This document shows positions 55,688 to 64,000 of a stretch of 64,000 bases of DNA, piece after piece. The DNA is from an uncultured Alphaproteobacteria bacterium (GTDB lineage Bacteria; Pseudomonadota; Alphaproteobacteria; Rhodobacterales; Rhodobacteraceae), in assembly GCA_902530595.1 (NCBI GenBank), contig CACAAX010000001.1, positions 40,377 to 104,376 of the forward strand, in the 5' to 3' direction. The notes under the pieces were generated by a model. The model made no database searches. It was not told the origin of the DNA and worked only from the letters and a program-made list of their open reading frames with translations. Position 1 is the first letter of the stretch. Each line of letters starts with the position of its first letter. The position numbers and the translations under genes were made by a program.

Positions 55688-58180
55688 TTATTGAGCTCTG
55701 TCTATAATCCTTTCGTTTTGGGGATCATATGGACTGTCTCCAACTATCTCTGCATTCCAAAACGCATCATCGATTTTTATCCTAAGCTTTGTGCCTACTT
55801 CAGAAAATGAGGACTTTACATAACCTATACCAATACTCCTTTTAAAATGTACTGAATATCCTGCTGAGGTTAATCTACCAAGCATTACCTCTTCCGTTTC
55901 ATTATATAATGCTTCTCTTCCCCAAGGATCTATATCCTTTGGACCATCTATAAGCAGTGTTACACAAGAAACATCGGTTTTCCTTTTTAGGAGGGCGTCT
56001 TTCCCTAAAAAGTTTTTGTTAATATCCACAAATCTACTGAGCTTAGACTCGAATGGCCCAGCGTCTCTTCCCAGATCTGATCCAAATGCTTTGTAGGATT
56101 TTTCTTGCCTGAGCCAATTTTGCGCTCTAGCGCCAACCAATTTCAAATTAAACTCCTTCCCTGAACTCAGTAATATATCTAGTAAATAATTTTGCATCTC
56201 AATAGGATGATGGAGTTCCCAGCCAAGCTCACCTGTATAAGCAACTCTAAGAGCTCTAACTGGACACATACCAATTTCGATATCTCTGTATGAAAGCCAT
56301 GGAAACTCTTTGTTTGAAAGAGTTTTGTCCGGATCCTCACTTACAACTATTTTTTTTAAAAAACTCCTGGAATTCGGTCCTGCAATTGAAAATACACCCC
56401 ATTGGCTCGTGCAATCGTAAATGTTTACACTATCGAATTTGCTATCAGCCAGGGACTTGTGTAAATAATCAGAATCATATTCAGTCCAAGCACCAGCTGA
56501 GATTAGATAGTAGCTTTCCTCTGAAAGACAAACTATTGTATATTCAGTCCTGATAGTACCTAAAATAGATAAAGCATAGGTGAGATTAATTCTCCCCTCA
56601 CTAGGCAATTTGTTACAAGTAAACCAATCTAGAAACTTTCTTGCATTTTTCCCAATAACTAGATGTTTTGTGAAAGCGGTTGAGTCAATCAGACCTAAAC
56701 CTGATCGAATTGCTTCTGCTTCATTCTTTGAATGCTCCCACCAACCGCCTCTTCTGAAACTTCTTGATTGCTTATCATCGAAGTCATTTTCAGCAAAATA
56801 ATTGGGTCGCTCCCATCCATTAATCTGACCAAATTGTGCCCCTAATTCCTTTAACCTATCGTAAGATGGTGCCGTTCTTAAAGGCCGGCATGCTTCTCTC
56901 TCTTCATCAGGATGATGCAAGATAAAAACATGTTCATAGGCTTCTTCATTCTTTTTCATTGCGTATTGAGTAGTCATCCAATTCCCATATCTTCTTGGGT
57001 CTAAAGATCCCATATCTATTTCCGCTTCTCCATCAACAATCAATTGTGCTAAATAATAACCCGCTCCACCAGCAGCTGTTATACCAAATGAAAATCCTTC
57101 AGCTATCCATGCATTTTTAAGCCCAGGAGCTGGTCCTAGTAGTGGATTTCCATCTGGTGTGTAACAAATAGGACCATTATAATCGTCTTTTATGCCGAGC
57201 GTTTCGCTCGATGGAATTCTATGGATAAAAGAGATGTATTCTTTTTCTATTCTTTCTAAATCGAGTGGAAATAGATCGGCTCGAAAATTTTTTGGTACTC
57301 CGAATTCAAACTTTGCAGGGGCATTTTTTTCATATGGACCTAATATCCAACCGGCTTGTTCTTCTCTTACATACCACTTTGCGTCGGCATCGCGAATGAC
57401 CGGATGTTCTCCATTTTTTTCTCGATACTTTTGAAGTTCAGGATCTTTTTCTGTAACAATGTATTGATGCTCCACCGGAATTGCAGGAATTTTTATACCT
57501 AACTTCTTTGCTGTAGCTTGAGAATGGTTTCCTGTAGCAGTAATCAAATGCTCGCATGAAAAAGATATCCTTTCATCATTATGAACAAGATTTCCTCCTT
57601 TCTCTTCCATATAATTGCAAGATACTTTCCATTCATCTTTTTCATAATTAAAATCTGTAGCTTCAATTTTTCTGATAATATCTACCCCGAGATTTCGTGA
57701 TGCTTTCGCCATAACTTGTGTCACATCAGCAGGATTGATATAACCATCCGTTGGATGAAATATCGCTCCAACTAGGTCCGATGTATTGATTAAAGGCCAC
57801 CTTTCCTTAATTTCTTTAGGGGTTAGCCACTCATATGGAATTCCCACTGTTTCGGCGGTTGATGCGTATAACTTATATTCATCCATTCTCTCACTCGTTT
57901 GAGCCATCCTTAAATTGCCAACTTGTGAGAAACCTACAGACATTTCAGTTTGTTTTTCTAATAATGGGTACAATTTTAGAGAATAGTCGTGTATATGTGA
58001 TGTCGCGTAAGACATATTGAAAAGTGGAAGAAGACCTGCTGCATGCCATGTGGAACCTGAAGTTAACTCGTCTCTTTCTAATAGCAACACATCCTTCAAA
58101 CCTTTAAGGGCTAGGTGATATGCTATGCTTACGCCTACAACCCCACCACCAACTACTATAGCCTGATAATTAGTCTTCAT
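55688..58180 (-). CDS. FAD-dependent dimethylglycine/sarcosine dehydrogenase-like protein with GcvT domains
   Basis: Two-part enzyme of about 830 residues. The N-terminal DAO-type FAD domain has AIVVGGGVVGVSIAYHLALK, and His46 in SGSTWHAAGL is the residue that binds FAD covalently in dimethylglycine and sarcosine dehydrogenases. The C-terminal half is an aminomethyltransferase (GcvT) tetrahydrofolate-binding region with YTGELGWELHHPIEM. It probably demethylates an N-methylated amine, passing formaldehyde to folate. The ATG at 58180 is preceded by a GGGGGG site; an in-frame GTG at 58228 would add 16 unlikely residues. Divergent from miaB. The exact substrate is not resolved. Confidence 0.85.
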   Translation of the reverse strand: MKTNYQAIVVGGGVVGVSIAYHLALKGLKDVLLLERDELTSGSTWHAAGLLPLFNMSYATSHIHDYSLKLYPLLEKQTEMSVGFSQVGNLRMAQTSERMDEYKLYASTAETVGIPYEWLTPKEIKERWPLINTSDLVGAIFHPTDGYINPADVTQVMAKASRNLGVDIIRKIEATDFNYEKDEWKVSCNYMEEKGGNLVHNDERISFSCEHLITATGNHSQATAKKLGIKIPAIPVEHQYIVTEKDPELQKYREKNGEHPVIRDADAKWYVREEQAGWILGPYEKNAPAKFEFGVPKNFRADLFPLDLERIEKEYISFIHRIPSSETLGIKDDYNGPICYTPDGNPLLGPAPGLKNAWIAEGFSFGITAAGGAGYYLAQLIVDGEAEIDMGSLDPRRYGNWMTTQYAMKKNEEAYEHVFILHHPDEEREACRPLRTAPSYDRLKELGAQFGQINGWERPNYFAENDFDDKQSRSFRRGGWWEHSKNEAEAIRSGLGLIDSTAFTKHLVIGKNARKFLDWFTCNKLPSEGRINLTYALSILGTIRTEYTIVCLSEESYYLISAGAWTEYDSDYLHKSLADSKFDSVNIYDCTSQWGVFSIAGPNSRSFLKKIVVSEDPDKTLSNKEFPWLSYRDIEIGMCPVRALRVAYTGELGWELHHPIEMQNYLLDILLSSGKEFNLKLVGARAQNWLRQEKSYKAFGSDLGRDAGPFESKLSRFVDINKNFLGKDALLKRKTDVSCVTLLIDGPKDIDPWGREALYNETEEVMLGRLTSAGYSVHFKRSIGIGYVKSSFSEVGTKLRIKIDDAFWNAEIVGDSPYDPQNERIIDRAQ

Positions 58181-58268
58181 ATTCCCCCCAAAATTCTTCC
58201 CTTTTGCAAAAAAAAGGTTTAATAACACTTACTCGCTGTTTAACAATATTCTAAACCAGGTAACATAG

Positions 58269-59576
58269 ATGTCTAACAAAAAGAAAGTTTTCATTAAGAC
58301 CTATGGCTGTCAAATGAATGAATATGACAGTGAAAAGTTGGTGTTGGACTTAGAAAAAAATCACTATGAACAAACAACTGAAATCCAAGAAGCGGATATG
58401 GTTGTACTGAATACTTGTAATATTAGAGAGAAAGCTGCTGAGAAAGTCTATTCGGAACTTGGTAGAATAAAGAAATTTAAAGATCACAAAACTGATTTAA
58501 AAATTGGTATTACTGGCTGCGTAGCACAGGCAGAGTCTTTGGAAATATTTGAAAGACAGCCAGCAGTCGACTTTATCGTTGGTCCTCAATCATACCATAA
58601 ATTCCCAGAGATTATTTCTAAGTTAAAGGATGGTGAGAGGAATATAATTGAAACCAGCTTTGAAGCTTCAGATAAATTTAAGAGTATTGCTTCCTTAGCA
58701 GGGAAACCTAAACCCTCGGCTTTTGTAACAATCCAGGAAGGCTGTGACAAATTCTGTACGTTTTGTGTCGTTCCGTACACAAGAGGAAAAGAGGTATCGA
58801 GAAGTCAAAACGATATTTTAAGTGAGATAAGAGAAAGTGCAAAAAAAGGTGCGAAAGAGGTAATTCTTTTAGGACAAAATGTTAATTCATATAATTTTGA
58901 GGGAATAAGTTTTTCATCATTAATTTATTCATTGGCAGAGATCGATGAGATCAAGAGGATTCGATTCATGACGTCTCACCCAAGGGATATGACCGATGAA
59001 TTGATAAATGCCTTTGGCGTAATCCCTAAATTAATGCCTTTTTTACATCTTCCAGTTCAATCAGGAAGTAACAGAATTCTGAAGTCTATGAACAGAGGTC
59101 ATTTGGTTGAAGAATATGTGGAAATAATTAACAAACTGAGATTTATAAGAAAAGATATTTGCTTTTCAAGTGATTTCATAGTGGGATATCCAGGAGAAAC
59201 CGATAAAGATTTTCAGGAAACCATTGATTTATGTAAACAAGTTCAGTTTGCACAGGCTTACAGCTTCAACTATTCGTCTCGCCCTGGAACACCAGCCTCA
59301 AGAAAAGAAGAGCTGGACGAGAACTTAAAAAAGACAAGATTGCATGTCTTACAAGATTTATTAAATAAGCAGCAAACAACCTTTCTCAACGAACAGAAAA
59401 ACAGAATACATAAAGTGTTGTTTGAAAAAATTGGCAGGGGAATTGATGAGTATGTTGGTAGAACTGAGCAGTTTTCTCCAGTTACTGTGGTGAGTAAAGA
59501 GAACATAGTAGGAGAGATACGAATGGTAAAAATTAATTCAGTTATGTCACACTCCTTGAAGGGTGTTTTAAAATAA
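58269..59576 (+). CDS. miaB: tRNA-2-methylthio-N6-dimethylallyladenosine synthase
   Basis: Radical-SAM methylthiotransferase acting on A37 of tRNAs, 435 residues. The N-terminal UPF0004 domain has KTYGCQMNEYDSE with the first cluster cysteine; the radical-SAM motif is GCDKFCTFCVVPYTRG; a C-terminal TRAM-like segment follows from about residue 370. First gene of miaB-phoH-ybeY-corC-lnt-metK. Confidence 0.97.
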   Translation: MSNKKKVFIKTYGCQMNEYDSEKLVLDLEKNHYEQTTEIQEADMVVLNTCNIREKAAEKVYSELGRIKKFKDHKTDLKIGITGCVAQAESLEIFERQPAVDFIVGPQSYHKFPEIISKLKDGERNIIETSFEASDKFKSIASLAGKPKPSAFVTIQEGCDKFCTFCVVPYTRGKEVSRSQNDILSEIRESAKKGAKEVILLGQNVNSYNFEGISFSSLIYSLAEIDEIKRIRFMTSHPRDMTDELINAFGVIPKLMPFLHLPVQSGSNRILKSMNRGHLVEEYVEIINKLRFIRKDICFSSDFIVGYPGETDKDFQETIDLCKQVQFAQAYSFNYSSRPGTPASRKEELDENLKKTRLHVLQDLLNKQQTTFLNEQKNRIHKVLFEKIGRGIDEYVGRTEQFSPVTVVSKENIVGEIRMVKINSVMSHSLKGVLK

Positions 59577-59648
59577 ATTGCTACCGGAATATTGAATAAT
59601 TTTCTATTGATAATAATATAAAAGGAATGAGGTCATTATATAAATAAC

Positions 59649-60674
59649 ATGGGTTTCATAGAAAGCTCAAATACTCTCCGTTTCAGTTCTAACAAGTTAC
59701 TGATAGAACTCTGTGGCCAACTAGATATAAATCTTTCTAAGATTGAAAGCTGGGCTAGAGTTCAGATAGTGCGTCGTGGAAATGCCTTATCAATCTACGG
59801 CGCTAAGGAGGATTGTGATATTACAAGAAAGTTAATTAGTGACTTATACTCTGATCTTGAGCGTGGAAAAACTTTAGATGAACGTGAGTTGGACGTTTAT
59901 TTTCAACAAATTGAAGACGAAAAAGTCAAACAAATTAAAAGCAAAAATGTAAGTGATGAGGTTGTGAATAAAAAAGCAAGCTACTTAGAGATTAAAACTC
60001 AAAAAAAATTAGTGCAGGCAAAATCAAGGAATCAAAATTCTTTTATTAACTCGATGCTAAGTAAGGAGCTGGTGTTTGGGATTGGCCCAGCTGGGACAGG
60101 AAAAACATATCTAGCTATTGCTGTCGGTGTTTCTTTGTTTTCTCAAGGTTTGGTTGAAAAAATTGTTTTAACTAGACCAGCTGTTGAGGCAGGAGAAAGA
60201 TTAGGTTTTTTGCCTGGCGATATGAAAGAAAAGGTAGATCCCTATATGCAACCTCTCTACGATGCGCTGAATGATTTTTTACCTGGTAAAGTCGTATCAA
60301 AAATGTACGAGAGGGGCTCAATAGAAATAGCTCCGTTAGCTTTTATGAGAGGGAGAACGCTAAAAGATGCATTTATCGTTTTGGACGAGGGCCAAAATGC
60401 ATCACCTTCCCAGATGAAAATGTTTTTAACTAGACTTGGGATAGGTTCAAGAATGGTCGTTACAGGTGATATTACTCAAATTGATTTGCCCAAGGGATTT
60501 AAAAGTGGATTGGTGGAAGCATCAGAAATTTTGTCGAAAATGAAAGAGGTTGATTTTATTAAATTCAATGATGTTGATACCGTAAGACATTCTTTAGTAA
60601 GAAAAATAGCTAGAGCTTACGAAAAAAACTCAATACAAAGTGTAAACTCTGAAAACTTAAAAAATGACAGTTAG
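59649..60674 (+). CDS. PhoH-like ATPase (YbeZ type)
   Basis: P-loop protein of 341 residues, the usual partner of YbeY in ribosome and RNA maturation. An N-terminal KH-like region to about residue 90 is followed by Walker A FGIGPAGTGKTYLA near residue 140 and Walker B IVLDEGQNASPSQMK; VVTGDITQIDLP is typical. The nearest GAGG site is 16 bases before the ATG, longer than usual, but an in-frame stop prevents extension. It overlaps ybeY by 11 bases. Confidence 0.93.
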   Translation: MGFIESSNTLRFSSNKLLIELCGQLDINLSKIESWARVQIVRRGNALSIYGAKEDCDITRKLISDLYSDLERGKTLDERELDVYFQQIEDEKVKQIKSKNVSDEVVNKKASYLEIKTQKKLVQAKSRNQNSFINSMLSKELVFGIGPAGTGKTYLAIAVGVSLFSQGLVEKIVLTRPAVEAGERLGFLPGDMKEKVDPYMQPLYDALNDFLPGKVVSKMYERGSIEIAPLAFMRGRTLKDAFIVLDEGQNASPSQMKMFLTRLGIGSRMVVTGDITQIDLPKGFKSGLVEASEILSKMKEVDFIKFNDVDTVRHSLVRKIARAYEKNSIQSVNSENLKNDS

Positions 60675-61167
60675 AGTATCAGTAAATTATAATGATCCAA
60701 GATGGAAACGCTTTGACTTAACCAGACACGCAAGTTTGTTAGTATCTAAAGTTGTTCAGCTTCATCAGATCAAGTTAAATGATCTTTCTCTGTCAGTGTT
60801 AGCTTGTAGTGACGCTAGGATCAAAGAGCTAAATAGGCAATACAGAAAAAAAAATAAAGCAACAAACGTTTTAGCGTGGCCAGCTATTCACCGTTTTTTT
60901 AATTTTGATCAAAACTATCAGTCTTTCAATGAAAATAATTATTTGTTTTTAGGAGATATAGCAATATCTTATGAAAGATGTTTGAGAGAAGCATCAGCCC
61001 AGAATATTCAATTCAACAAACATTGCTGTAAATTGTTAGCTCATGCAATACTTCATTTATTGGGTTATGAACATGATGTATCTGTGAAGACTAAGAGAAT
61101 GCAGTTAATGGAAACCAGAATTTTAAATTCTGTCCTGACAAACAGACCAAAGTTATATAACATCTAA
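60664..61167 (+). CDS. ybeY: Endoribonuclease/rRNA maturation factor YbeY
   Basis: Metal-dependent RNase needed for 16S rRNA 3' maturation and quality control, 167 residues. The zinc motif H-x3-H-x5-H is intact as HAILHLLGYEHD, and KNKATNVLAWPA replaces the commoner KATDVLSFP motif. It overlaps the phoH-like gene and is followed by a CorC-type CBS protein. Confidence 0.94.
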   Translation: MTVRVSVNYNDPRWKRFDLTRHASLLVSKVVQLHQIKLNDLSLSVLACSDARIKELNRQYRKKNKATNVLAWPAIHRFFNFDQNYQSFNENNYLFLGDIAISYERCLREASAQNIQFNKHCCKLLAHAILHLLGYEHDVSVKTKRMQLMETRILNSVLTNRPKLYNI

Positions 61168-61183
61168 TTAGAGTTTAAGTTTA

Positions 61184-61993
61184 ATGTTTAAGTTATTCGT
61201 GACAAAATTTTTAGACGGATTGTCTCTTCAAAAAAAGCCGATAAATTTGGCTGAGAAGAAAGCAATAGAGCCATCGAACAAACACATTGTCCAAAAAGAA
61301 ATATCTTTTAATCTGCATAATCAAAGAGTTGATGATGTAGCCATACCGAAAGCAGATATTGTGGCCGCACCTGAGAATATCACTTTATTGGAACTCACAA
61401 AAATATTTAGAGAATCAAACTTGACTAGGGTTCCTATATTTAAAAGTACCCTTGATAACCCAATTGGTTTTGTGCATTTAAAAGATCTGGCTCTAAGAAA
61501 TGGATTTGGTAAGCAGAAAAAATTTAATATTAAAGATTTAATTAGACCTTTAATATATGTCCCGCCCTCTATGACATTGGGAACTCTCTTACAAAAGATG
61601 CAAGCTGAGCGAATTCATATGTCACTGGTTATTGACGAATACGGAGGGGTCGAGGGGCTGTTAACAATTGAAGATCTGTTAGAGCAAATAGTTGGCGAAA
61701 TCAATGATGAACATGAGCTTAAAGAAGATCTCTTATGGAGCAGAGAAAAAGACAATGTTTTCATTGTTAATGCTAGGCTTAACTTAGAGGATTTTAAATC
61801 TCAGGCTGGTGTTGACTTAACAAAAAGAAGAAATGGTGAAGAATATGATACTATTGGGGGCTTGGTATTTAATATCACCAACCGAATACCTTCTCGAGGT
61901 GAGGTAGTAACAGATTCCTCAGGGAATGAATTTTCCGTATTAGATGCAGACCCTCGAAGTATAAAAAGATTGAGGCTAAATTTAAGAAGTTGA
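61184..61993 (+). CDS. CorC/HlyC family CBS-domain protein
   Basis: Soluble 269-residue protein with two CBS domains (about residues 60-185; RVDDVAIPKADIVA and MSLVIDEYGGVEGLLTIEDL) and a C-terminal CorC_HlyC domain (from about residue 195, EEYDTIGGLVF). Related proteins take part in magnesium/cobalt homeostasis, and the family is also annotated hemolysin C. The order ybeY-corC-lnt is highly conserved. Confidence 0.92.
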   Translation: MFKLFVTKFLDGLSLQKKPINLAEKKAIEPSNKHIVQKEISFNLHNQRVDDVAIPKADIVAAPENITLLELTKIFRESNLTRVPIFKSTLDNPIGFVHLKDLALRNGFGKQKKFNIKDLIRPLIYVPPSMTLGTLLQKMQAERIHMSLVIDEYGGVEGLLTIEDLLEQIVGEINDEHELKEDLLWSREKDNVFIVNARLNLEDFKSQAGVDLTKRRNGEEYDTIGGLVFNITNRIPSRGEVVTDSSGNEFSVLDADPRSIKRLRLNLRS

Positions 61994-61996
61994 TTT

Positions 61997-63526
61997 GTGA
62001 TATCTAGGATAATAACACTTTCAAAGTCTGTTTTTTTAAGATTTTTTTTATTAGGCTTAGTATTAGCCTTTACACAAGAACCATTTAACTTACCCTATTG
62101 TACATTTTTGGTGTTACCTTTAGTACCCTTTTTGGTGATAAGATCTCTAAAAACTTCTAAACAGTATTCATTAGGTGGGTTTGCTTTCGGTTTCGGTTAT
62201 TTTGGTTTAACGTTCATTTGGATAATTAACCCCTTCCTGGTTGACCCTCAAAAGAATATTTGGCTGGCGCCCTTCGCGTATACTCTTTTTGTCTCATTAC
62301 TTTCCCTTTTTTGGGCTCTTGCATTTTATGTTTTCAGCTATTTCATGAGGGATGAACAGGAAAACCACAAAAAAGTATTTTGTTTGTCAATTGTTTTTGC
62401 AACAGCTGAGTTATTCCGATGTTACCTATTTTCAGGGTTCCCATGGGCAATACTATCTTACGCTTGGTTAGATACACCGGTATCTGTATTTGTAACCTGG
62501 CTTGGGCCTTATATTTTTAATTCGATAATCATTATTACAGGATTCACCTTATTCTATTCTTCACCAGCAACTAGTACCATTAAGGTTATTTTTATCTTTG
62601 CCGCGCTTTTGGGCTTACAGAGTAAATATTTAGATAGAGGGCTCGAGGAAGCTAAAGAATATTTAACTGTAAGGTTGGTTCAACCTAATATCCAACAGAG
62701 AGACAAATGGAAAAAGGAGAATGAATTAAATCATATGGAAATATTAATTGACTTGAGCAATAAAAGTCCAAAACCTGATCTAATTGTATGGCCAGAAACA
62801 GCCGTTTACTGGCTTCCAGAAGAAAATCCAGAGAAACTTAAAATTATAGCTGAGCAGGTGAGATCTCCATTGATATTTGGAGCTTTACGGTTCAACAGAG
62901 ACACTAAAAAACTATTTAATGCAATTTTCTTGATTGATAGGAAAGGAAAAATTCAAAGCATTTATGACAAAACATTTTTGGTTCCGTTTGGAGAGTATTT
63001 GCCACTAAGAGGATTGCTGAAATACGTAAATATTTTTAATAATAGCTATCGTTCGGTTGATGGCTTTAGTAGTGGCACAGGCTTGAAGTTAATAAAGAAA
63101 TCAGGGGTCCCAATATTTCTCCCACTTATTTGTTATGAAGCACTATTTTCAAATGAAATTTTAGGAGTAGTTAAAGAGGCACGGTGGATACTAAACGTAA
63201 CAAATGATGCGTGGTTTGGGAATGGTGGCGGTCCAAAACAACACTTAAAGATTGCAAGAATGAGAGCTTTGGAAAATAATATCCCCCTCATAAGAGTTTC
63301 AAATAATGGTATTTCTGCCAAGATTTCAAAGAATGGAAAAATTGAAAAGCATATTGCACTAAATAAAAGAGACTTTTTAGATGTTGAGCTTGGTTTGAAC
63401 GTCAAAAGACAAAGTACATATTACACAACCATTGGGAAAAACGTCTCATCATATTTCCATTTAGTGCTTTTATTACTTACTCTTTTATATTATTCAATAT
63501 TAAAAAAAAGAAAAAAAGGAGGATAA
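61997..63526 (+). CDS. lnt: Apolipoprotein N-acyltransferase
   Basis: Adds the third acyl chain to lipoproteins at the inner membrane, 509 residues. About six to eight N-terminal helices are followed by the periplasmic nitrilase domain with its catalytic triad in WPETAVYW (Glu), [14 protein letters not shown] (Lys) and PLICYEALF (Cys). The start is a GTG three bases after the corC stop. It overlaps nothing and is one base from metK. Confidence 0.95.
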   Translation: MISRIITLSKSVFLRFFLLGLVLAFTQEPFNLPYCTFLVLPLVPFLVIRSLKTSKQYSLGGFAFGFGYFGLTFIWIINPFLVDPQKNIWLAPFAYTLFVSLLSLFWALAFYVFSYFMRDEQENHKKVFCLSIVFATAELFRCYLFSGFPWAILSYAWLDTPVSVFVTWLGPYIFNSIIIITGFTLFYSSPATSTIKVIFIFAALLGLQSKYLDRGLEEAKEYLTVRLVQPNIQQRDKWKKENELNHMEILIDLSNKSPKPDLIVWPETAVYWLPEENPEKLKIIAEQVRSPLIFGALRFNRDTKKLFNAIFLIDRKGKIQSIYDKTFLVPFGEYLPLRGLLKYVNIFNNSYRSVDGFSSGTGLKLIKKSGVPIFLPLICYEALFSNEILGVVKEARWILNVTNDAWFGNGGGPKQHLKIARMRALENNIPLIRVSNNGISAKISKNGKIEKHIALNKRDFLDVELGLNVKRQSTYYTTIGKNVSSYFHLVLLLLTLLYYSILKKRKKGG

Positions 63527-63527
63527 A

Positions 63528-64000
63528 GTGGCTAGAAAAGATTACATGTTCACTTCTGAGTCAGTTTCAGAAGGCCATCCGGATAAAATATGTGACCGAA
63601 TTTCTGATGCAGTTTTAGACTTCTGTTTAAAAAAGGATAGTTTTGCCAGGGTAGCATGTGAAACTTTCGCAACAACTAACACCGTGGTCGTTGGGGGCGA
63701 AGTGGGATTTCAGTCTGCTTCGCATTCTCAGTCACTTGCCTCTGAGATAAAGCCACTTGTTGTGAATGAAGTAAAGGAGATTGGGTATGAGCAGCAAGGA
63801 TTTCACTGGAATAACTTAAATGTATCAAATTTTATACATCAACAATCTAGTGATATCTCTCAAGGAGTTGATAAAGATGGAGCTGGTGATCAGGGTATAA
63901 TGTTTGGGTATGCAGTCAATGAAACGGAGGAGTTAATGCCCGCCCCAATTCAATACTCTCATTTAATTTTAAAATCTTTGGCGGATGCTAGGCATAATAA
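63528..64000 (+). CDS. metK: S-adenosylmethionine synthetase (partial, C-terminus beyond window)
   Basis: Makes SAM from methionine and ATP. The GTG start at 63528 has a strong AAAGGAGG ribosome-binding site six bases upstream. The 157 codons present include [20 protein letters not shown], the ATP/methionine-binding N-terminus, and [15 protein letters not shown]. It runs off the window. Only one base separates it from lnt, so no SAM riboswitch precedes it here and it is presumably transcribed with the upstream cluster. Confidence 0.96.
   Translation, partial: MARKDYMFTSESVSEGHPDKICDRISDAVLDFCLKKDSFARVACETFATTNTVVVGGEVGFQSASHSQSLASEIKPLVVNEVKEIGYEQQGFHWNNLNVSNFIHQQSSDISQGVDKDGAGDQGIMFGYAVNETEELMPAPIQYSHLILKSLADARHN

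Overview
The window is a gene-dense, visibly AT-rich stretch of an alphaproteobacterial chromosome. No gene-free interval exceeds about 230 bases. Neighbouring genes often touch or overlap by 1-20 bases, and TTG/GTG starts are common. I saw no tRNA, rRNA, CRISPR array, insertion sequence or prophage. The gene content (ethylmalonyl-CoA pathway, alphaproteobacterial-type SMC) and gene orders (mdh-sucCD-sucA; glnD-murJ-trpS-usp-nfu-tsaB-rimI; fabA-fabB-fabI; miaB-phoH-ybeY-corC-lnt-metK) resemble Rhodobacterales. An AT-rich, streamlined marine relative of the roseobacters is the best guess. That placement is inferred from synteny and protein families, not from a phylogeny.

Layout. Positions 1-5170 (minus strand) hold a TCA operon, mdh-sucC-sucD-sucA, with sucA cut by the window edge. 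Positions 5347-7271 (plus) hold a malyl-CoA/beta-methylmalyl-CoA lyase and a mesaconyl-CoA hydratase, followed by sdhCDAB to 10633. Ethylmalonyl-CoA mutase (minus) and crotonyl-CoA carboxylase/reductase (plus) follow, diverging from a shared spacer. Together these supply several diagnostic enzymes of the ethylmalonyl-CoA pathway of acetyl-CoA assimilation, next to the TCA enzymes that use its products. A TauE/SafE exporter with its TIGR02186 partner comes next, then a four-gene BMP-type (nucleoside-like) ABC importer at 15859-20536. Positions 20533-28094 (minus) carry rimI, tsaB (apparently frameshifted), nfu, usp, trpS, murJ and glnD. Positions 28212-36615 carry rsmI, gshB, a queuosine-precursor-type transporter, smpB, dapA, a lytic transglycosylase, a DMT transporter, an HTD2/mesaconyl-C4-CoA-hydratase-like protein and an FMN reductase. 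Positions 36754-45149 (plus) carry smc, a sulfurtransferase, an acetyltransferase, an aminotransferase, acs and a small I78-like lipoprotein.

Positions 45155-50620 (minus) form the most unusual block: a mutagenic-repair operon, imuB - SAM methyltransferase - dnaE2. A perfect alphaproteobacterial LexA box (GTTC-N7-GTTC) overlaps the imuB start codon, there is no adjacent imuA, and DnaE2 ends before its usual C-terminal OB-fold. Positions 50849-54398 hold fabA-fabB-fabI and a serine/threonine dehydratase. A second perfect LexA-type box lies at 54619-54633, exactly between plausible -35 and -10 elements of an uncharacterised 102-residue gene, making that gene a candidate new SOS-regulon member. 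A 57-residue basic protein gene lies just beside it. The window ends with a CDP-alcohol phosphatidyltransferase, a flavinylated dimethylglycine/sarcosine-dehydrogenase-like enzyme and the miaB-phoH-ybeY-corC-lnt-metK cluster, with metK cut by the window edge.

All calls rest on reading the sequence and recognising families. No database search, alignment or computed statistic was available.
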